NCBI RefSeq assembly: GCF_000305775.1
Contig: NC_018866.1
Location: 620,001-684,000 of the forward strand
Direction: 5' to 3'
Length of the DNA: 64,000 nucleotides
From: Dehalobacter sp. DCA
GTDB lineage: Bacteria > Bacillota > Desulfitobacteriia > Desulfitobacteriales > Syntrophobotulaceae
In this document: positions 25,942 to 35,614 of the stretch, one piece after another
Layout of the letters: each line of letters starts with the position of its first letter
Position numbering within the stretch: position 1 is the first letter of the stretch
The notes under the pieces: model-generated
Told to the model about the DNA's origin: nothing
Seen by the model: only the letters and a program-made list of their open reading frames with translations
The model's database searches: none
Translations under genes and position numbers: made by a program

Positions 25942-28308
25942 TTAATAATCAAACTCAAATTTAAGTTTTCCATTGGCAGCATCTTCCCAGACCAGACAGG
26001 CGTTGAAAGATTTCCCGCTTTTGGATTTGAATCCTTTGATCAAGGGGGTTTTACCTTTCTTCAGCAGGCTTTTCATCTGGGCCTGGCTAAGTGTTTTACC
26101 GCAAACCGGTGTTTTCCAGACCACAAATCCACAGCCGCTTTTCCAGTTGGAGCAGCCGTAACCTTTATTGCCTTCAATGACACCTTCCCCGCACCGCGGA
26201 CAGGGACCCAGTTTTTCAGGTCCGCTTTCCCGGGCTGCCGAAGAACCATTTTCTTCTTTGGCACCCTTTGTTTTTTTAACCGACTTGTCTGATTGATCTT
26301 CCGAAGATGTATCAACTTTCTTGGAAGATTTCCCAGATTCGGCAGATCTGGCAGACCTGGCTGGAGCCTGGGCCAACGGCGTTTTGCCATATTTTTGTTC
26401 ATAGGCCCGAAGTTCATTGATGATTCGTATCACCGCTTCCTCGACCTCCGACATGTATTTTTCCAGCGCCAGTTCGCCTTTTTCAACCTGCGCCAGGTCA
26501 TATTCCAGCTGACCGGTCATTTCCGCGCTGATCAGCAGGGCGGCATGCGGAAGCCTGTTTTGAATTAAAGAAATCAGCTGGCTTCCCTTTTCTGTCGGCC
26601 GCAGCGTTTTTTGCTCCTGTCTGATATAGCCACGCTGAAGCAGATTTTCAATGATCGCAGGCCGGGTAGCCACTGTCCCGAGGCCCTTCCCTTTCAGCTG
26701 CTGGCGCAGAACATCGTCTTCAATTTGTTTGCCCGCACTCTCCATCGCTTTAAGCAGGTCTCCCTGGGTAAAACGTTTCGGGGGTTTGGTACTCTTTTCG
26801 TCGATCCGGACTTCGGTCGTCTGAACAGAGTCACCCTGACTGACCGCTGGAAGTTCTGTGTTTTCTTCTTGCTGGTTCTCGCGATTCTTATTTTTTCTCC
26901 TAGTCTTTCCTGTTGTTCCGCTGCTTTCAGCCTGAGTATCCTGAGCGTCTTCGAAATCGTAGACCATTTTCCAGCCTGAGCTGAGCAGAATCCTGCCTTT
27001 GGAGCGAAAATGTTCCTGGGCCGCTTCCGTAACGATTTCCGTCTGCTGATACCAGGCAGGAGGAAACCAGACAGCCAGAAAACGCCGTGCGATCAGGTCA
27101 AAAAGTTGACGTTCGGCTTCGGGCAGCTTATTCAAATGAACAGTTTCTGTCGTTGGAATGATCGCATGGTGAGCCGTAATCGTGTTGATGACCCGTTTGT
27201 TTTGAGGCACACTATAGGTCATTGCTTCATCTACATTTTCCTGATAAGGCTCCTGACGCAGGGCTTTCAGGTGGGCTGGCAGCTTTGGAATCATATCCGC
27301 GGGCAAATAAGCACAATCCGTACGCGGGTAGGTGATGGCCTTTTTATCATAAAGAGACTGGGCTAGTTCCAGGACCTTTTCGGCACTAAATCCGAATCGT
27401 CTGGAAGCTGTGACAGTCAGGCTTGTCAAATCGAAAAGCAAGGGCGGAGCTTCGGAAACCTTTTTTTGTTCAGCCCGAATGATTTTCCCTGGCTGCCCCT
27501 GTGTTCTCGCAGCAATGTGTTCGGCAGCTTCCCTGTCGGTCAGGCGGCTATTCTCCTGAACGGGATCAAACCAGCGTCCGGTGTATTGTCCCTGCTCCGC
27601 AGAGAAGGCTGCACTGATTTCAAAATAGGCTTCAGCAACAAATTGCTCAATTTCCCACTCTCTGTGAACGATCAGCGCCAGTGTCGGTGTCTGTACCCTG
27701 CCGATGGAAATCACATTCGGCTTTTTGCTGACTGTATCGAAGCTGCCAAACAAAGAGGTGAAGCCTTCGGTCAGATTCATCCCAAAGTCCCAGTCCGCAA
27801 AGGCTCTGCCGTTACCTGCAGCAGACAGACCTTCCACGGCCTGACCCGGCCTTAACTGATTCATTCCTTCCAGGATAGCCTCTCGCGTCAGCGAAGAAAT
27901 CCAGAGCCGGGAGAGCGGTTTTGTACATCCCACTAAATCCCAGACTTCCTGAAAGAGAAGCTGCCCTTCCCTGTCGGCGTCTGTTCCGCAAATAACCTGT
28001 TTGATTTCAGAAGATTTCAGCCATTTTTGTAAAACTTGAAATTGTTGGCGCGTTTGGGATTTGATTGTACGCCGAAACGAACCGACAGCTGGCAGAACGG
28101 GAAGACGTTTCAGACTCCAGCGCTTCCCGACGCGGTCTAGATCCATATAGCCTTCCGGCCTTTCCAGCTCCAGAAGATGACCGATACACCAGGTTATCAC
28201 ATACTGGTCATTTTCGAGCCAGCCTTGTCCTTTGCCTTTTACCCCCAGGGCTGCAGCATATTCCCGGGCCTGAGCCGGTTTTTCAGCAATAATCAGTATT
28301 CTTTCCAT
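25942..28308 (-). CDS. topB: DNA topoisomerase III (second paralogue)
   Basis: A 788-residue type IA topoisomerase, clearly different from its neighbour. Toprim motifs are IIAEKPAQAREYA and GTDADREGQLLFQ, the catalytic Tyr is in AITYPRTDCAYLP near residue 335, and the GKGLGTVATRPAIIENLL block is present. After a Ser/Lys-rich linker (about residues 650-695) come a zinc ribbon (CPRCGEGVIEG...) and a Toprim_Crpt repeat (PLIKGFKSKSGKSFNACL). Such C-terminal repeats are common in topoisomerases carried by plasmids and conjugative elements, though no other mobile-element gene is adjacent. Function in this cell is inferred from the family. Confidence 0.94.
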   Translation of the reverse strand: MERILIIAEKPAQAREYAAALGVKGKGQGWLENDQYVITWCIGHLLELERPEGYMDLDRVGKRWSLKRLPVLPAVGSFRRTIKSQTRQQFQVLQKWLKSSEIKQVICGTDADREGQLLFQEVWDLVGCTKPLSRLWISSLTREAILEGMNQLRPGQAVEGLSAAGNGRAFADWDFGMNLTEGFTSLFGSFDTVSKKPNVISIGRVQTPTLALIVHREWEIEQFVAEAYFEISAAFSAEQGQYTGRWFDPVQENSRLTDREAAEHIAARTQGQPGKIIRAEQKKVSEAPPLLFDLTSLTVTASRRFGFSAEKVLELAQSLYDKKAITYPRTDCAYLPADMIPKLPAHLKALRQEPYQENVDEAMTYSVPQNKRVINTITAHHAIIPTTETVHLNKLPEAERQLFDLIARRFLAVWFPPAWYQQTEIVTEAAQEHFRSKGRILLSSGWKMVYDFEDAQDTQAESSGTTGKTRRKNKNRENQQEENTELPAVSQGDSVQTTEVRIDEKSTKPPKRFTQGDLLKAMESAGKQIEDDVLRQQLKGKGLGTVATRPAIIENLLQRGYIRQEQKTLRPTEKGSQLISLIQNRLPHAALLISAEMTGQLEYDLAQVEKGELALEKYMSEVEEAVIRIINELRAYEQKYGKTPLAQAPARSARSAESGKSSKKVDTSSEDQSDKSVKKTKGAKEENGSSAARESGPEKLGPCPRCGEGVIEGNKGYGCSNWKSGCGFVVWKTPVCGKTLSQAQMKSLLKKGKTPLIKGFKSKSGKSFNACLVWEDAANGKLKFEFDY

Positions 28309-28553
28309 AGGATCTTCTTTCCATATAATTTTCTTTGCATATGAATCTTGCAGACATCAAGTACCATGTTAGCTCTAAAATGCATGTAACACTGAGAAAA
28401 AGTTTAGCTTAATTTTCCATAATACTCAGTATAGCATAAAATTAACCGGTACTTTGGGATAGAAAATGTCAACTTTTCTGTTGAAAGCTGAAACTTTTTT
28501 ATTATTTCATGTGTATTAATAAATGTGAATAAGAAAAGGGATGGTCAGGTGCT

Positions 28554-29288
28554 ATGCTCTTGTTAACAATCGTTGGCTATATTTTGCTGGGTCTCGTGAT
28601 GTTTCTGGCAGCTATGATCTTTATCCCGTACCATTATCAGGCTGTTGCGGAGAATCTTGGCCATTCTCAAATGAAGGGGTCCGTTTCCTGGCTCTTTGGC
28701 GGAATCAGGATGGAGTTTATCAAATATCCTAAACGCAAGGCTGAAACGACGTTGATGATTTTGGGTCTGACTAAAAAATTCCAGGAACGGCCAGACTCTA
28801 AGAAAGAAGATCAAAAGAAATCCGGAATAGAGTCTAAGAACAATGCCAAAAAAAATCTGCACGCTGATTCTGTAAAAGACTCAAGATCTGCCCAAAAAAG
28901 ACATCAAAATGAATTTGGTATTCGTCAATTCCTGCGGACCGATGTTTTGAAAAAAATCCTGGCATCCCTGAGGAAAATCGCCAGGCATATCCTACCGGAT
29001 CAGCTGATCGTGAACGTCAAAATAGGCTTTTCTGATCCAATGTATACCGGTTTCCTGTCGGTACTGCTGACTCAGGGATACCTTTGGTATGACAGATTTG
29101 ATATCGCTGTCGAACTTGTATTTGGTCAGGAAATGCTGGAAGGAAGGTTTTTCATTGGCGGAAGGATCTGGCTGCCCTATCTGCTCTCTGTAATCATCGG
29201 GCTTCTGGTCACGAAACCAATTCGCAATATCATGTTAACGAACTTAAAAATCAAATTATTTAAAGGAGGATCCCCCTATGTCGGATAG
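28554..29288 (+). CDS. DUF2953 membrane protein (YtfI-like)
   Basis: A 244-residue protein with an N-terminal membrane segment (LLTIVGYILLGLVMFLAAMI), a Lys/Ser-rich charged linker (about residues 80-120), and the DUF2953 C-terminal domain with a hydrophobic segment near the end. It overlaps the spore gene gerW by 11 bp. The same pairing (ytfI-ytfJ) is known in Bacillus, so a sporulation link is inferred; the biochemical role is not known. Confidence 0.82.
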   Translation: MLLLTIVGYILLGLVMFLAAMIFIPYHYQAVAENLGHSQMKGSVSWLFGGIRMEFIKYPKRKAETTLMILGLTKKFQERPDSKKEDQKKSGIESKNNAKKNLHADSVKDSRSAQKRHQNEFGIRQFLRTDVLKKILASLRKIARHILPDQLIVNVKIGFSDPMYTGFLSVLLTQGYLWYDRFDIAVELVFGQEMLEGRFFIGGRIWLPYLLSVIIGLLVTKPIRNIMLTNLKIKLFKGGSPYVG

Positions 29289-29643
29289 TTTTAACATTGG
29301 CGAAAATATCACCAACATCTTTGAAAAACTGGAAAGCTTTCTGAAGACCAAGACCGTCGTCGGCGAACCTATGCAGGTCGGAGAAATCATTCTTGTTCCA
29401 TTCATCGATTTTACATTCGGTCTGGGTACGAGCGGCGGAAGCGACATTGAACAGAAAAGCAACCAGGGTTCGGGTGGCGGCGCCTGTAGTGGCGGCCGTA
29501 TTTCGCCAACAGCAGTTCTGGTTATCAGAGGCGATCAGGTCGAACTGCTGCCGATTGAAAAATCAGGAGGGCTCGAAAAACTAATCGATATGGTTCCCGA
29601 GATCGTGAATAAAGTCAAAGATCAAAAATGCAGTGAAGAATAA
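29278..29643 (+). CDS. gerW: Spore protein GerW/YtfJ
   Basis: A 121-residue protein with the GerW family layout: an N-terminal helix, GEPMQVGEIILVPFIDFTFGLG, a glycine-rich loop (SGGGACSGGR) and a C-terminal PTAVLVIRGDQVELLPI strand pair. In Bacillus, GerW (YtfJ) is a spore inner protein required for L-alanine-triggered germination. AAAGGAGGA precedes the ATG, which lies inside the end of the DUF2953 gene, so the two are translationally coupled. Its presence shows descent from a spore-forming lineage. Confidence 0.92.
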   Translation: MSDSFNIGENITNIFEKLESFLKTKTVVGEPMQVGEIILVPFIDFTFGLGTSGGSDIEQKSNQGSGGGACSGGRISPTAVLVIRGDQVELLPIEKSGGLEKLIDMVPEIVNKVKDQKCSEE

Positions 29644-29661
29644 ATCATATGTCTAATATTT

Positions 29662-29706
29662 AGTGGTGCTTCCCGGCAAACGAAAAGTTCACCAGGAAGC
29701 ACCACT
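29662..29706. terminator. Bidirectional terminator between gerW and cheV
   Basis: A 12-bp perfect stem (AGTGGTGCTTCC with its complement) lies between two convergent genes. T-runs on both sides are short. Confidence 0.6.
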
Positions 29707-29779
29707 TCTAATTTAAATCATGCGTGTTCATTCTATTAACGGAATGTAATCAAACACCGTAGACATGCATCTTTTGTTG

Positions 29780-30685
29780 TTAAGAAAGCAGTATTTTATC
29801 AACTAACACGATCAACTTTTCGATTTCTGGCTTCGTGATTTGGGCATAGGCACCGAGCGACTGCCCTTTCCTTCTTAGCTCTTCACTGATCATCGAGGAG
29901 AAGATAATGACGGGCAGCTCTTTAAGCTTGTCATCCTCTTTTATTTTTTTGGTCAGATGATGACCATCCATTTGGGGCATTTCAATGTCTGTAATGACCA
30001 GCTGCACTTTATCTTCGATCGAACTGCCGTCAGCAATCATTTTGTTCAGACTATCCCATGCTTCCAGACCATTATCATTGGGAACCATATGATAACCTGC
30101 AGCGCTAAGTGTTCTGATTAACAGCTCCCTAAGAACGCGGGAATCCTCTGCGATTAATATCGTTTTTGTCTTTCTGAGGTCGTCCATTTCTTCAGCTACC
30201 GCGGGTATCGTTGATAACCTTTTGTTCATGGTCGGATCAATCTCAGAAATAATCTTTTCAAAATCGATCAGAACGATGATTTTTTCTTCCAGCTTAACGA
30301 CACCGACTGCAAAGTCCGAACCTGCAATATCCGACAAAGGTTCCATCTGGGTCCAGGATACGCGGTAGATCCTCGTGACTTCATCAACTCTGAAGCTGAT
30401 CATTTCACCATTGATTTCACAAACAATGATCTGCTGGTTATCTGTGACCTGCTTAACGCCGGTTAGGCATCGCGTCAGATCAACAAGCGGAATGATCTTA
30501 TTCCGTAAAGTAAATAGTCCCTCTATATATGGATGTGAACCTACCAGGTGTGTCACCTTGACACTGTTGATAATTTCCCTTACTTTGGCGACGTTAATCC
30601 CATAGAATTTCCCGTCTACGGTAAACTCAATAATTTCAAACTCATTGGTTCCGGATTCCAGCAAAATTCCTTTATCATCCTGCAT
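29780..30685 (-). CDS. cheV: Chemotaxis coupling protein CheV (CheW-REC)
   Basis: A 301-residue protein with an N-terminal CheW-like domain (residues ~15-155; VAKVREIINSV, LRNKIIPLVDL) and a C-terminal receiver domain (from ~170) with phospho-acceptor Asp in LVITDIEMPQMDG and Lys in the QITKPEIE motif. CheV couples chemoreceptors to the kinase CheA and tunes adaptation. It is a single gene here. GGGAAGAGGAGA precedes the ATG. With motAB nearby it supports a motile, chemotactic cell. Confidence 0.95.
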   Translation of the reverse strand: MQDDKGILLESGTNEFEIIEFTVDGKFYGINVAKVREIINSVKVTHLVGSHPYIEGLFTLRNKIIPLVDLTRCLTGVKQVTDNQQIIVCEINGEMISFRVDEVTRIYRVSWTQMEPLSDIAGSDFAVGVVKLEEKIIVLIDFEKIISEIDPTMNKRLSTIPAVAEEMDDLRKTKTILIAEDSRVLRELLIRTLSAAGYHMVPNDNGLEAWDSLNKMIADGSSIEDKVQLVITDIEMPQMDGHHLTKKIKEDDKLKELPVIIFSSMISEELRRKGQSLGAYAQITKPEIEKLIVLVDKILLS

Positions 30686-30827
30686 CGTCTGTCTCCTCTT
30701 CCCTGGAGTATTTATATTTTATATTTTTCGCTAAAGAAGTTCCAAAATCCTTCAGAATTCGTCTTTTCTACAAATAATTATTTCGGTTTATTTCAATAAA
30801 TACAGTTTTATTGTGACATTTGAGCAT

Positions 30828-32279
30828 TTAGCGATTCACTTTTCTTACTTTCCTTAGTTTACCTTTGAGCGATGTTGTTTGCAAGGCTTCAAGGACAAGT
30901 GGCCCTTTAAAGTTCAGGATTTCCACATAACTCAATTCATCCAGAATATTGATAATCCCGATGTCAGCCGCAGTCATACCCGCAATGTTCGTCAATGTGC
31001 CCACAATATCCGCCGGCCGGATCTTGGATTTCTTTCCGGCATTGATCTGGAGCTTCATGATTTCCAAATTGATCCGGGTGCCTTTCATGGCTTTATTATC
31101 CGGCAAAACGGTTATTTTCTCCTGAAAGTCGACTTCTGCATTGCGGACAGTATCCTGAGACGGTCTTTGTTTCAGTGGGATCTCCTGTCCAATATATTTC
31201 TGTATATCCTGCAGGTAACTGTCATCTTCTTCGGTCACAAAGGAGATTGCTTTGCCGTTTTTATTCAAACGCCCTGTTCTGCCAATCCGGTGTACATAGC
31301 TTTCCTTTTCCTGCGGCAGATCAAAGTTAATGACGAGTGAAATATCTTCGATGTCAATCCCCCGGGCTGCCACATCTGTTGCAATCAGGTACCGAAAATA
31401 ACCCCGTTTAAAATCATCCATGACACTCAGGCGGTGCCCTTGTTCCATACCGCCATGAATTTTGGCGCAGGGATAATCGAGCAATTTCAATTCCGCATAG
31501 ACCTCATCCACCTGATGTTTGGTATTGCAGAAAATCAGGCAGCTATCGGGGTTCTCAGTGACTGAAAGATCTTTAAGAAGCTTTATTTTATCCTTATCCT
31601 GTCTGGCAATGAGGTATCTTTCCTGGGAGATTCTTTCCGCAGCGGATGTTTCTTCTTGCGTTTCTACATAGACTGGCTCGCGCAAATAATGATCACACAG
31701 TGTTCTGACATCAGAAGGCATCGTGGCCGACAGCAGGGCTGTTACGCGGTCGGCAGACAAGCTGCCAAGGATGGTCTCCGTCTGTTCCAAAAAGCCCATA
31801 TTCATCAGTTCATCCGCTTCGTCAATAACCAGGTATTTGATATAAGAAGTATCCAGCGTCCCTTTCTGAAGATGATCGATCAGCCGGCCAGGCGTTCCCA
31901 CCACAATATGCGTTTTTTGCTTCAGCTCTTTCTCCTGATAATAGAAAGGAGATTTGCCGTATACTGCAGCAATTTTTAGTCTTTTAAAACGGCCGATATG
32001 AAACAGATCCTCTTTGACCTGGATGGCCAGTTCTCTCGTTGGCGTGATGATCAGGGCCTGAGGTTTATTTTCTTCCCAATCCACCATCTGGCAAAGCGGA
32101 ATAGCAAAAGCAGCCGTCTTGCCGCTGCCGGTCTGAGATTTAACAATCACATCTTTTTGCGCCAGGATAAGCGGAATGACCTGCTGCTGGACGTTCGTAG
32201 GCTTGTCATAGTTTAGCAGCTGAAGGGCTTTTAATATTTCCGGACTTAACGGATAATGCTGAAAAGTAGCCTGGTTCAT
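30828..32279 (-). CDS. dbpA: DEAD-box ATP-dependent RNA helicase DbpA
   Basis: A 483-residue helicase with the full motif set: SGSGKTAAFAIP, PTRELA, VIDEADELMNMGF, SATMPSD, ATDVAARGIDIE and HRIGRTGR. The last ~75 residues form the DbpA RNA-binding domain (RINLEIMKLQINAGKKSKIRPADIVGTL-type start, then a basic tail), which in DbpA/YxiN directs the enzyme to hairpin 92 of 23S rRNA during assembly of the large ribosomal subunit. It is monocistronic. Two palindromic repeat elements lie just upstream of its start. Confidence 0.93.
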   Translation of the reverse strand: MNQATFQHYPLSPEILKALQLLNYDKPTNVQQQVIPLILAQKDVIVKSQTGSGKTAAFAIPLCQMVDWEENKPQALIITPTRELAIQVKEDLFHIGRFKRLKIAAVYGKSPFYYQEKELKQKTHIVVGTPGRLIDHLQKGTLDTSYIKYLVIDEADELMNMGFLEQTETILGSLSADRVTALLSATMPSDVRTLCDHYLREPVYVETQEETSAAERISQERYLIARQDKDKIKLLKDLSVTENPDSCLIFCNTKHQVDEVYAELKLLDYPCAKIHGGMEQGHRLSVMDDFKRGYFRYLIATDVAARGIDIEDISLVINFDLPQEKESYVHRIGRTGRLNKNGKAISFVTEEDDSYLQDIQKYIGQEIPLKQRPSQDTVRNAEVDFQEKITVLPDNKAMKGTRINLEIMKLQINAGKKSKIRPADIVGTLTNIAGMTAADIGIINILDELSYVEILNFKGPLVLEALQTTSLKGKLRKVRKVNR

Positions 32280-32350
32280 GCGGTCATCTCTTTCTTCATC
32301 AGGAATATGTATAAAAGGAATATGTATAAATTTTTAGATTTACTCGGGTT

Positions 32351-32457
32351 AGTCACCGTAATGGACGGCCGCTTTCGGTCGTTGTGTCATCCTGACACAA
32401 AATCCCGCGCTTCGCAATCCATGCTCCGCTTGACGCTGTCCATCCATTACGTTGACT
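32351..32457 (-). repeat. Palindromic element copy 1 (~107 bp)
   Basis: Outer arms AGTCACCGTAATGGA (32351-32365) and its near-complement (32443-32457) match at 14 of 15 positions. Read on the minus strand, it holds the core GCGGAGCATGGATTGCGAAG then GCGCGG, a hairpin TGTGTCA-GGA-TGACACA, and CGACCGAAAGCGG. The same order is seen in the copies at 32477-32634 and 45887-45992, with different stem sequences. See findings. Confidence 0.7.
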
Positions 32458-32476
32458 TAGTCTGGAGTTAGTGATC

Positions 32477-32634
32477 AGTCTAGGGAGCACAGTTCCGCTG
32501 TGAGCGGAGCACGATGCGAAGCGCGGCTTTTTGACGGCCACGGATGGCCTAATGTCGCGATGTCATGGAGGGGCAAGGAGCGACTCACCAAGGATGGCGC
32601 AACAGCCGGAAAGCGGTATTGTGCCCCACAGACT
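32477..32634 (+). repeat. Palindromic element copy 2 (~158 bp, longer version)
   Basis: Arms at 32477-32499 and 32612-32634 pair at about 18 of 23 positions. The core GCGGAGCACGATGCGAAGCG and GCGCGGCTTTTTG is followed by the hairpin GGCCACGGATGGCC and an extra segment before CAACAGCCGGAAAGCGG. It lies 19 bp from copy 1 in opposite orientation. Confidence 0.65.
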
Positions 32635-32795
32635 AGCTCTAACAAAATGATATTAAAAATAGTAATGCGATTTACGAATCGATCTACTATTATTATTCTA
32701 TTCAGTATTATTTCTGCAGATCAGGAATCAATTCCTTTATTCTTTCTTCAAGTGCCTTATTAACGTTAAATACATAGCAGCAACCTAAACAAATA

Positions 32796-32820
32796 CGACC
32801 CCCTTACAGAAAGGAGGCCG
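32796..32820 (-). terminator. Possible terminator of the 76-residue gene
   Basis: CCTCCTT and AAGGGGG (one wobble pair) can form a stem with a 5-nt loop, 23 bp after the stop at 32843. The following tract has only a few T. Confidence 0.4.
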
Positions 32821-32842
32821 CAGTCCGCGTCATGGATTTAAA

Positions 32843-33073
32843 TTACATATTTGCAGCAAGCGCATGTAGGGACAAATCATCTGATCTTTCGGCGATATGG
32901 TTCAAAACCTTGATAATGGTTGCAGAAGAAGAAGTCTGTTTGACAACTTTATACTCTCTGGAAGTTTCCCCATAGATATTTCTGAGGACGCCAAGAACAT
33001 CATTTTTAACGGCCGCAAATTGATCCGCTTCAAAAGCATTCGCCAGTTTTTTAAGCTCATTACTAAAACGCAT
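32843..33073 (-). CDS. Small conserved-looking hypothetical protein
   Basis: A 76-residue, all-helical soluble protein (MRFSNELKKLANAFEADQF... ending LSLHALAANM). AAGGAGGTG at good distance before the ATG is a very strong ribosome binding site, so it is very probably expressed. No Cys, membrane segment or known family is recognised. It stands between the palindromic repeat cluster and the decayed HDOD gene. Confidence 0.65.
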   Translation of the reverse strand: MRFSNELKKLANAFEADQFAAVKNDVLGVLRNIYGETSREYKVVKQTSSSATIIKVLNHIAERSDDLSLHALAANM

Positions 33074-33274
33074 AAAAAAAACACCTCCTTCTCACATGCT
33101 CCAATACTTCAGGAAGTGTTACTTCAATATTTCAGAATTCAGTTAAACAATGACATAAATGAAATCTTGATATCCGTAAAAATACTCCAAAAGATATTAT
33201 ATAGAAGGAATAATGATGTGTCAATCTTTTACGGCATCATATGTTACGGCATCATACGCTTGATTAACGCTTGA

Positions 33275-33685
33275 TTAAGACATCTTCTGCCTATATTAAA
33301 TAATTTACTTATTCAAAAATATAATGCAGAACTGATCAAATTGTCACTTATTCGAGGAAAACTGATGGAACTTTTAGCTTCAGAACTGGGAAATAAAACG
33401 AACAGTTCTGACTTCTTTTTTACCGGGATGTTTTCTTTGATTGACGTCCTGCTGAACAAAAGCATGGAGCAGGTGCTCCAGGGCCTTTCCCTGCCGGATC
33501 ATGTAAAACTGACCTTGCTCGGCCAGGATAATAAACAGCGGCGCCTATTGGATTTCATCATCGACTTTGAAAATGCGCAATGGAGCAAAGTCGAGAATCA
33601 GAATCTGATCAGCAAGCTCAGTATTCAGCGCTTTATGCTTTTATACGTTGAAGCTCTTAAATGGACCAGATCCCTGGATTATTAA
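33275..33685 (+). pseudogene. C-terminal remnant of an EAL-HDOD (YuxH-like) signalling protein
   Basis: The frame opens after a TGA at 33272 and has no proper ribosome binding site. From about 33326 its product matches the end of the HDOD domain of EAL-HDOD proteins: NAELIKLSLIRGKLMELLA, FFFTGMFSLIDVLLNKSMEQ and LSLPDHVKLTLLG. The EAL part and the first half of HDOD are missing, and no trace is seen in the 200 bp upstream. It is therefore a truncated relic of a c-di-GMP-related protein. The 3' end appears intact. Confidence 0.65.
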
Positions 33686-33713
33686 CATGGAAATGTTCAT
33701 GGAGCGAAGCGTA

Positions 33714-35522
33714 TCATTCGAGCAAAGGCAGGAATGAAAAGTTCAGACAATCGATCAATCCACGGTTCGTCAGGCGCAGTTCCGGGATAACAGGCAGACT
33801 TAAGAGCGCCATTGTCATAAACGGCGAGACCAAACTGCATCCTAGCTCTTTCCAGGCTTCATCAAGCTGAGCTACCATTCCGGCCACTTCTTCGACCGGT
33901 CTGTCCGACATTAAGCCGGCAATCGGCAGAGGCAGTATGGCCAGCACTTTCCCGTCTCTCACTGCGGCCATCCCGCCGCCAAGGTCAGCCAGTGTGTTGC
34001 CTGCAAGCGCCATATCCTCATCATTTACACCGATAATGATCAGATTATGGCTGTCATGAGCCACTGTTGATGCGACTGCCCCGCTCTTCAGCTGAAAACC
34101 TTTGACATACCCGAGGCCATAATTTCCCGGGCCGCCGTGCCTTTCCAGGACCATAACCTTGGCAATATCGGCTGTAATGTCAGGATATACCTGCCCTTGC
34201 GCTGTTCCCATCTCGATCACGCGATGAAGGGTTCCGGCCTGGGCTTCTTTGATCTCGATGACATGTACCCTGACCGTCGTTCTTCCTTCCGGAGCTTTGA
34301 TGATGAAGTCTCCGGATTTCAGTTTATTGGACAGATGAACGGAACTGCGGAACTTCTCCGGATAGCTGACGGACGAAATTTCAGCCAGCATCCGTCCTTG
34401 TTCTGCTATGATTTCCCCGTCTATCATTACTTTTTCTACGGTGACTTCCGCGAGGTCACGCAGAAAAACAATATCTGCACATCTGCCAGGCGAGATACTC
34501 CCGAGATGCCGGTCAAGACCGAAACACTGAGCAGGATTAATGGTTGCCATTTGAATCGCCGTAACCGGATTGACACCCTGACGAATCGCCTGGCGGATCA
34601 CATGGTTGAGATGTCCTTTGGCCAAAAGGGTATGCGGATGCACATCGTCCGTCACCAGCACGGCATACCGGGAATCTACTTTGTTTTCAGTAATGGCCCG
34701 GACGGTTTCCTTAACGTCCTGCCAGGCTGAACCTTCCCGCAGTTTGGCATACATACCGAGACGCATCCGGGCCAGGGCATCCTCCCTGGTCGTACTTTCA
34801 TGGCAGGACAGGATTCCGGCTGCTGCATAAGCCTGCAATCCTTTTTCGAGATCAGCAGAAGCGTAATGCCCGGTAACTGGCTTGCCGGCGTTCAGCGTTA
34901 CCTTTAATTCGGCATGAACATGCACATCACCAGAGATGACTCCCGGATAATTCATCATTTCCCCGAGTCCGATGATCCGGCCGTCCTGCAGCGCTTCTTT
35001 GATTTCAGCCGGACCAATCACCGCTCCGGCATCTTCAAAACCCGGGGCAGCAGGTACACAGGATGGCATGGTGGCAAATACTTTAAGCGGCATGGCCTGT
35101 CCTTCTTCGACCATCATCTTAACGCCTTCCAGGCCGAAGACATTGGCAATTTCATGCGGGTCCATAACAATACACGTCGTTCCCTGCGGCAGAACAGCCC
35201 TGGTGAATTCCCTCAGCGTGACCATGCTGCTCTCAACATGCAGATGTCCGTCCAGAAAACCCGGTGCCAGTGTATAGCCTGAGGCATCGATGAATTCCGT
35301 CTGTTCCCCGATGGCAGGCGCGGCATTACCGACCAGGACAATCCGGCCGTGTTTGATCGCAATGTCCTTGTTTTCTTCGATTTCACAAGTATTTACATTG
35401 ATGATCCGGCCGCCCCTGATCACCGTGTCCGCTTTCAGGATACCCATGGCGGTTTGAGCCAGTTCGGCTGTTTTCTCCTGAAAATCTTTCACGAGAAAAT
35501 TGAGTACACAATCATTCAACAC
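33714..35522 (-). CDS. ade: Adenine deaminase
   Basis: A 602-residue amidohydrolase that turns adenine into hypoxanthine and ammonia for purine salvage. Metal-binding and family motifs are present: PGFLDGHLHVESSM near residue 90, DPHEIANVFG near residue 122, GEMMNYPGV, GHYAS, VTDDVHPHTL, and the C-terminal HDSHNLIIIGVND with GGGMAAV. Length is typical of Ade. The GTG start at 35522 follows GAGGGG. It lies downstream of the acyl-CoA ligase on the same strand with a 92-bp gap, so it may have its own promoter. Confidence 0.95.
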   Translation of the reverse strand: MLNDCVLNFLVKDFQEKTAELAQTAMGILKADTVIRGGRIINVNTCEIEENKDIAIKHGRIVLVGNAAPAIGEQTEFIDASGYTLAPGFLDGHLHVESSMVTLREFTRAVLPQGTTCIVMDPHEIANVFGLEGVKMMVEEGQAMPLKVFATMPSCVPAAPGFEDAGAVIGPAEIKEALQDGRIIGLGEMMNYPGVISGDVHVHAELKVTLNAGKPVTGHYASADLEKGLQAYAAAGILSCHESTTREDALARMRLGMYAKLREGSAWQDVKETVRAITENKVDSRYAVLVTDDVHPHTLLAKGHLNHVIRQAIRQGVNPVTAIQMATINPAQCFGLDRHLGSISPGRCADIVFLRDLAEVTVEKVMIDGEIIAEQGRMLAEISSVSYPEKFRSSVHLSNKLKSGDFIIKAPEGRTTVRVHVIEIKEAQAGTLHRVIEMGTAQGQVYPDITADIAKVMVLERHGGPGNYGLGYVKGFQLKSGAVASTVAHDSHNLIIIGVNDEDMALAGNTLADLGGGMAAVRDGKVLAILPLPIAGLMSDRPVEEVAGMVAQLDEAWKELGCSLVSPFMTMALLSLPVIPELRLTNRGLIDCLNFSFLPLLE

Positions 35523-35614
35523 GTTAATCCCCTCGTTTTATTTCATGGATGATTCCTTTTAGCTATGATCTTAGCTATGATCACTTTTATCAATGGATTT
35601 TTTCATCTCATTGA

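Noticed and set aside
32353-32763. Frames across the repeat cluster upstream of dbpA
   Set aside because: They are translations of the palindromic elements and are not conserved between the copies.
33226-33280. Direct repeats TTACGGCATCATA and GCTTGATTAA
   Set aside because: Two copies each, side by side; no link to a gene start or mobile element could be made.
35558-35582. Short direct repeat TTAGCTATGATC before ade
   Set aside because: Only two 12-bp copies; likely a small slippage event without further structure.
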